Source: Tritonibacter horizontis
GTDB lineage: Bacteria > Pseudomonadota > Alphaproteobacteria > Rhodobacterales > Rhodobacteraceae
Assembly (NCBI RefSeq): GCF_001518015.1
Contig: NZ_LPUY01000048.1
Span: 37,386-101,385 of the forward strand
Direction of reading: 5' to 3'
DNA length: 64,000 bases
In this document: positions 63,964-64,000 of the stretch, piece by piece
Position numbering within the stretch: the stretch's first letter is position 1
How the letters are laid out: each line of letters begins with the position of its first letter
Translations under genes and position numbers: made by a program
The notes under the pieces: generated by a model
What the model was told of the DNA's origin: nothing
Database searches by the model: none
The model's input: only the letters and a program-made list of their open reading frames with translations

Positions 63964-64000
63964 TTGAGGGTGTTATCGGCGTCTGGTTTCCATGGGCTGC

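Overview
The window reads as DNA from an alphaproteobacterium, most likely of the Rhodobacteraceae/Roseobacter type. Signs of this are the moderately high GC, the tightly overlapping ATGA/TGATG gene junctions, CueR- and CadR/PbrR-like MerR regulators, a CYP152-type P450, TRAP transporter genes and RTX/T1SS-type secreted protein. No transposase, integrase, tRNA, rRNA or CRISPR array was seen. The density of metal-resistance genes in paralogous sets suggests a metal-resistance island or megaplasmid segment. That placement is inference.

Region 1 (1-15.9 kb) is a copper region. It holds the 5' end of a DUF411 gene, a two-component system, then a forward operon of two L,D-transpeptidases, three CXXCH cytochromes plus a cytochrome c', a multicopper oxidase and a DsbA. 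A CopZ-like chaperone is divergent to CopA ATPase and CueR. Two following genes (DUF305 membrane protein; glutaredoxin-MauE/DoxX fusion) each carry a one-base frameshift in an A-run. A DsbD/ScsB-type reductase lies on the minus strand.

Region 2 (15.8-29.8 kb) is a second copper/thiol-redox region, nearly all forward. It has a Met-rich micropeptide, an 865-residue epimerase-SPW-VKOR fusion, then a CueR-type promoter and second CueR. These are followed by a multicopper oxidase, BNR-repeat protein, DUF411, another micropeptide, cytochrome c, two TlpA/CcmG thioredoxins, a Met-rich protein, DsbA, SCO, PCuAC, an SCO-like protein, CcdA, a methyltransferase and a CDF-like transporter.

Region 3 (29.7-44.3 kb) holds a CYP152-like P450, TRAP permeases without a binding protein, LspA plus an HMA-CDF transporter divergent from a CmtR-like ArsR regulator, a ZntA/CadA-type ATPase, two more L,D-transpeptidases, and an MntR-like regulator divergent from a cytochrome c peroxidase/PhnDCE-like ABC operon with a TTAGCC-N2-GGCTAA operator candidate between them.

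Region 4 (44.4-58.6 kb) is a near-continuous minus-strand operon of 13 genes (SCO, DsbB, DsbA, PCuAC, SCO, M23 peptidase, DUF411, ZIP, LspA, Lnt, small membrane protein, penicillin-acylase-like, CtaG). It faces a CadR/PbrR-like MerR gene, followed by two CDF transporters, a transglutaminase-like protein and a SpoIIAA-like protein. At least four promoters with 19-bp spacers and CTACAGT/CTGTAG-like dyads (35.1, 36.3, 55.1, 56.4 kb) link regions 3 and 4 into one probable MerR-family regulon.

Region 5 (58.6-64 kb) is sparse: a secreted Cys-rich protein of unknown function, a large RTX/VCBS-repeat protein, about 1.3 kb with little coding signal, and an XRE-type regulator next to a perfect inverted repeat.

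Taken together the genes describe periplasmic copper handling and oxidation, disulfide exchange, cytochrome and Cu-oxidase assembly, heavy-metal export, and envelope remodelling (L,D-transpeptidases, LspA, Lnt, M23).
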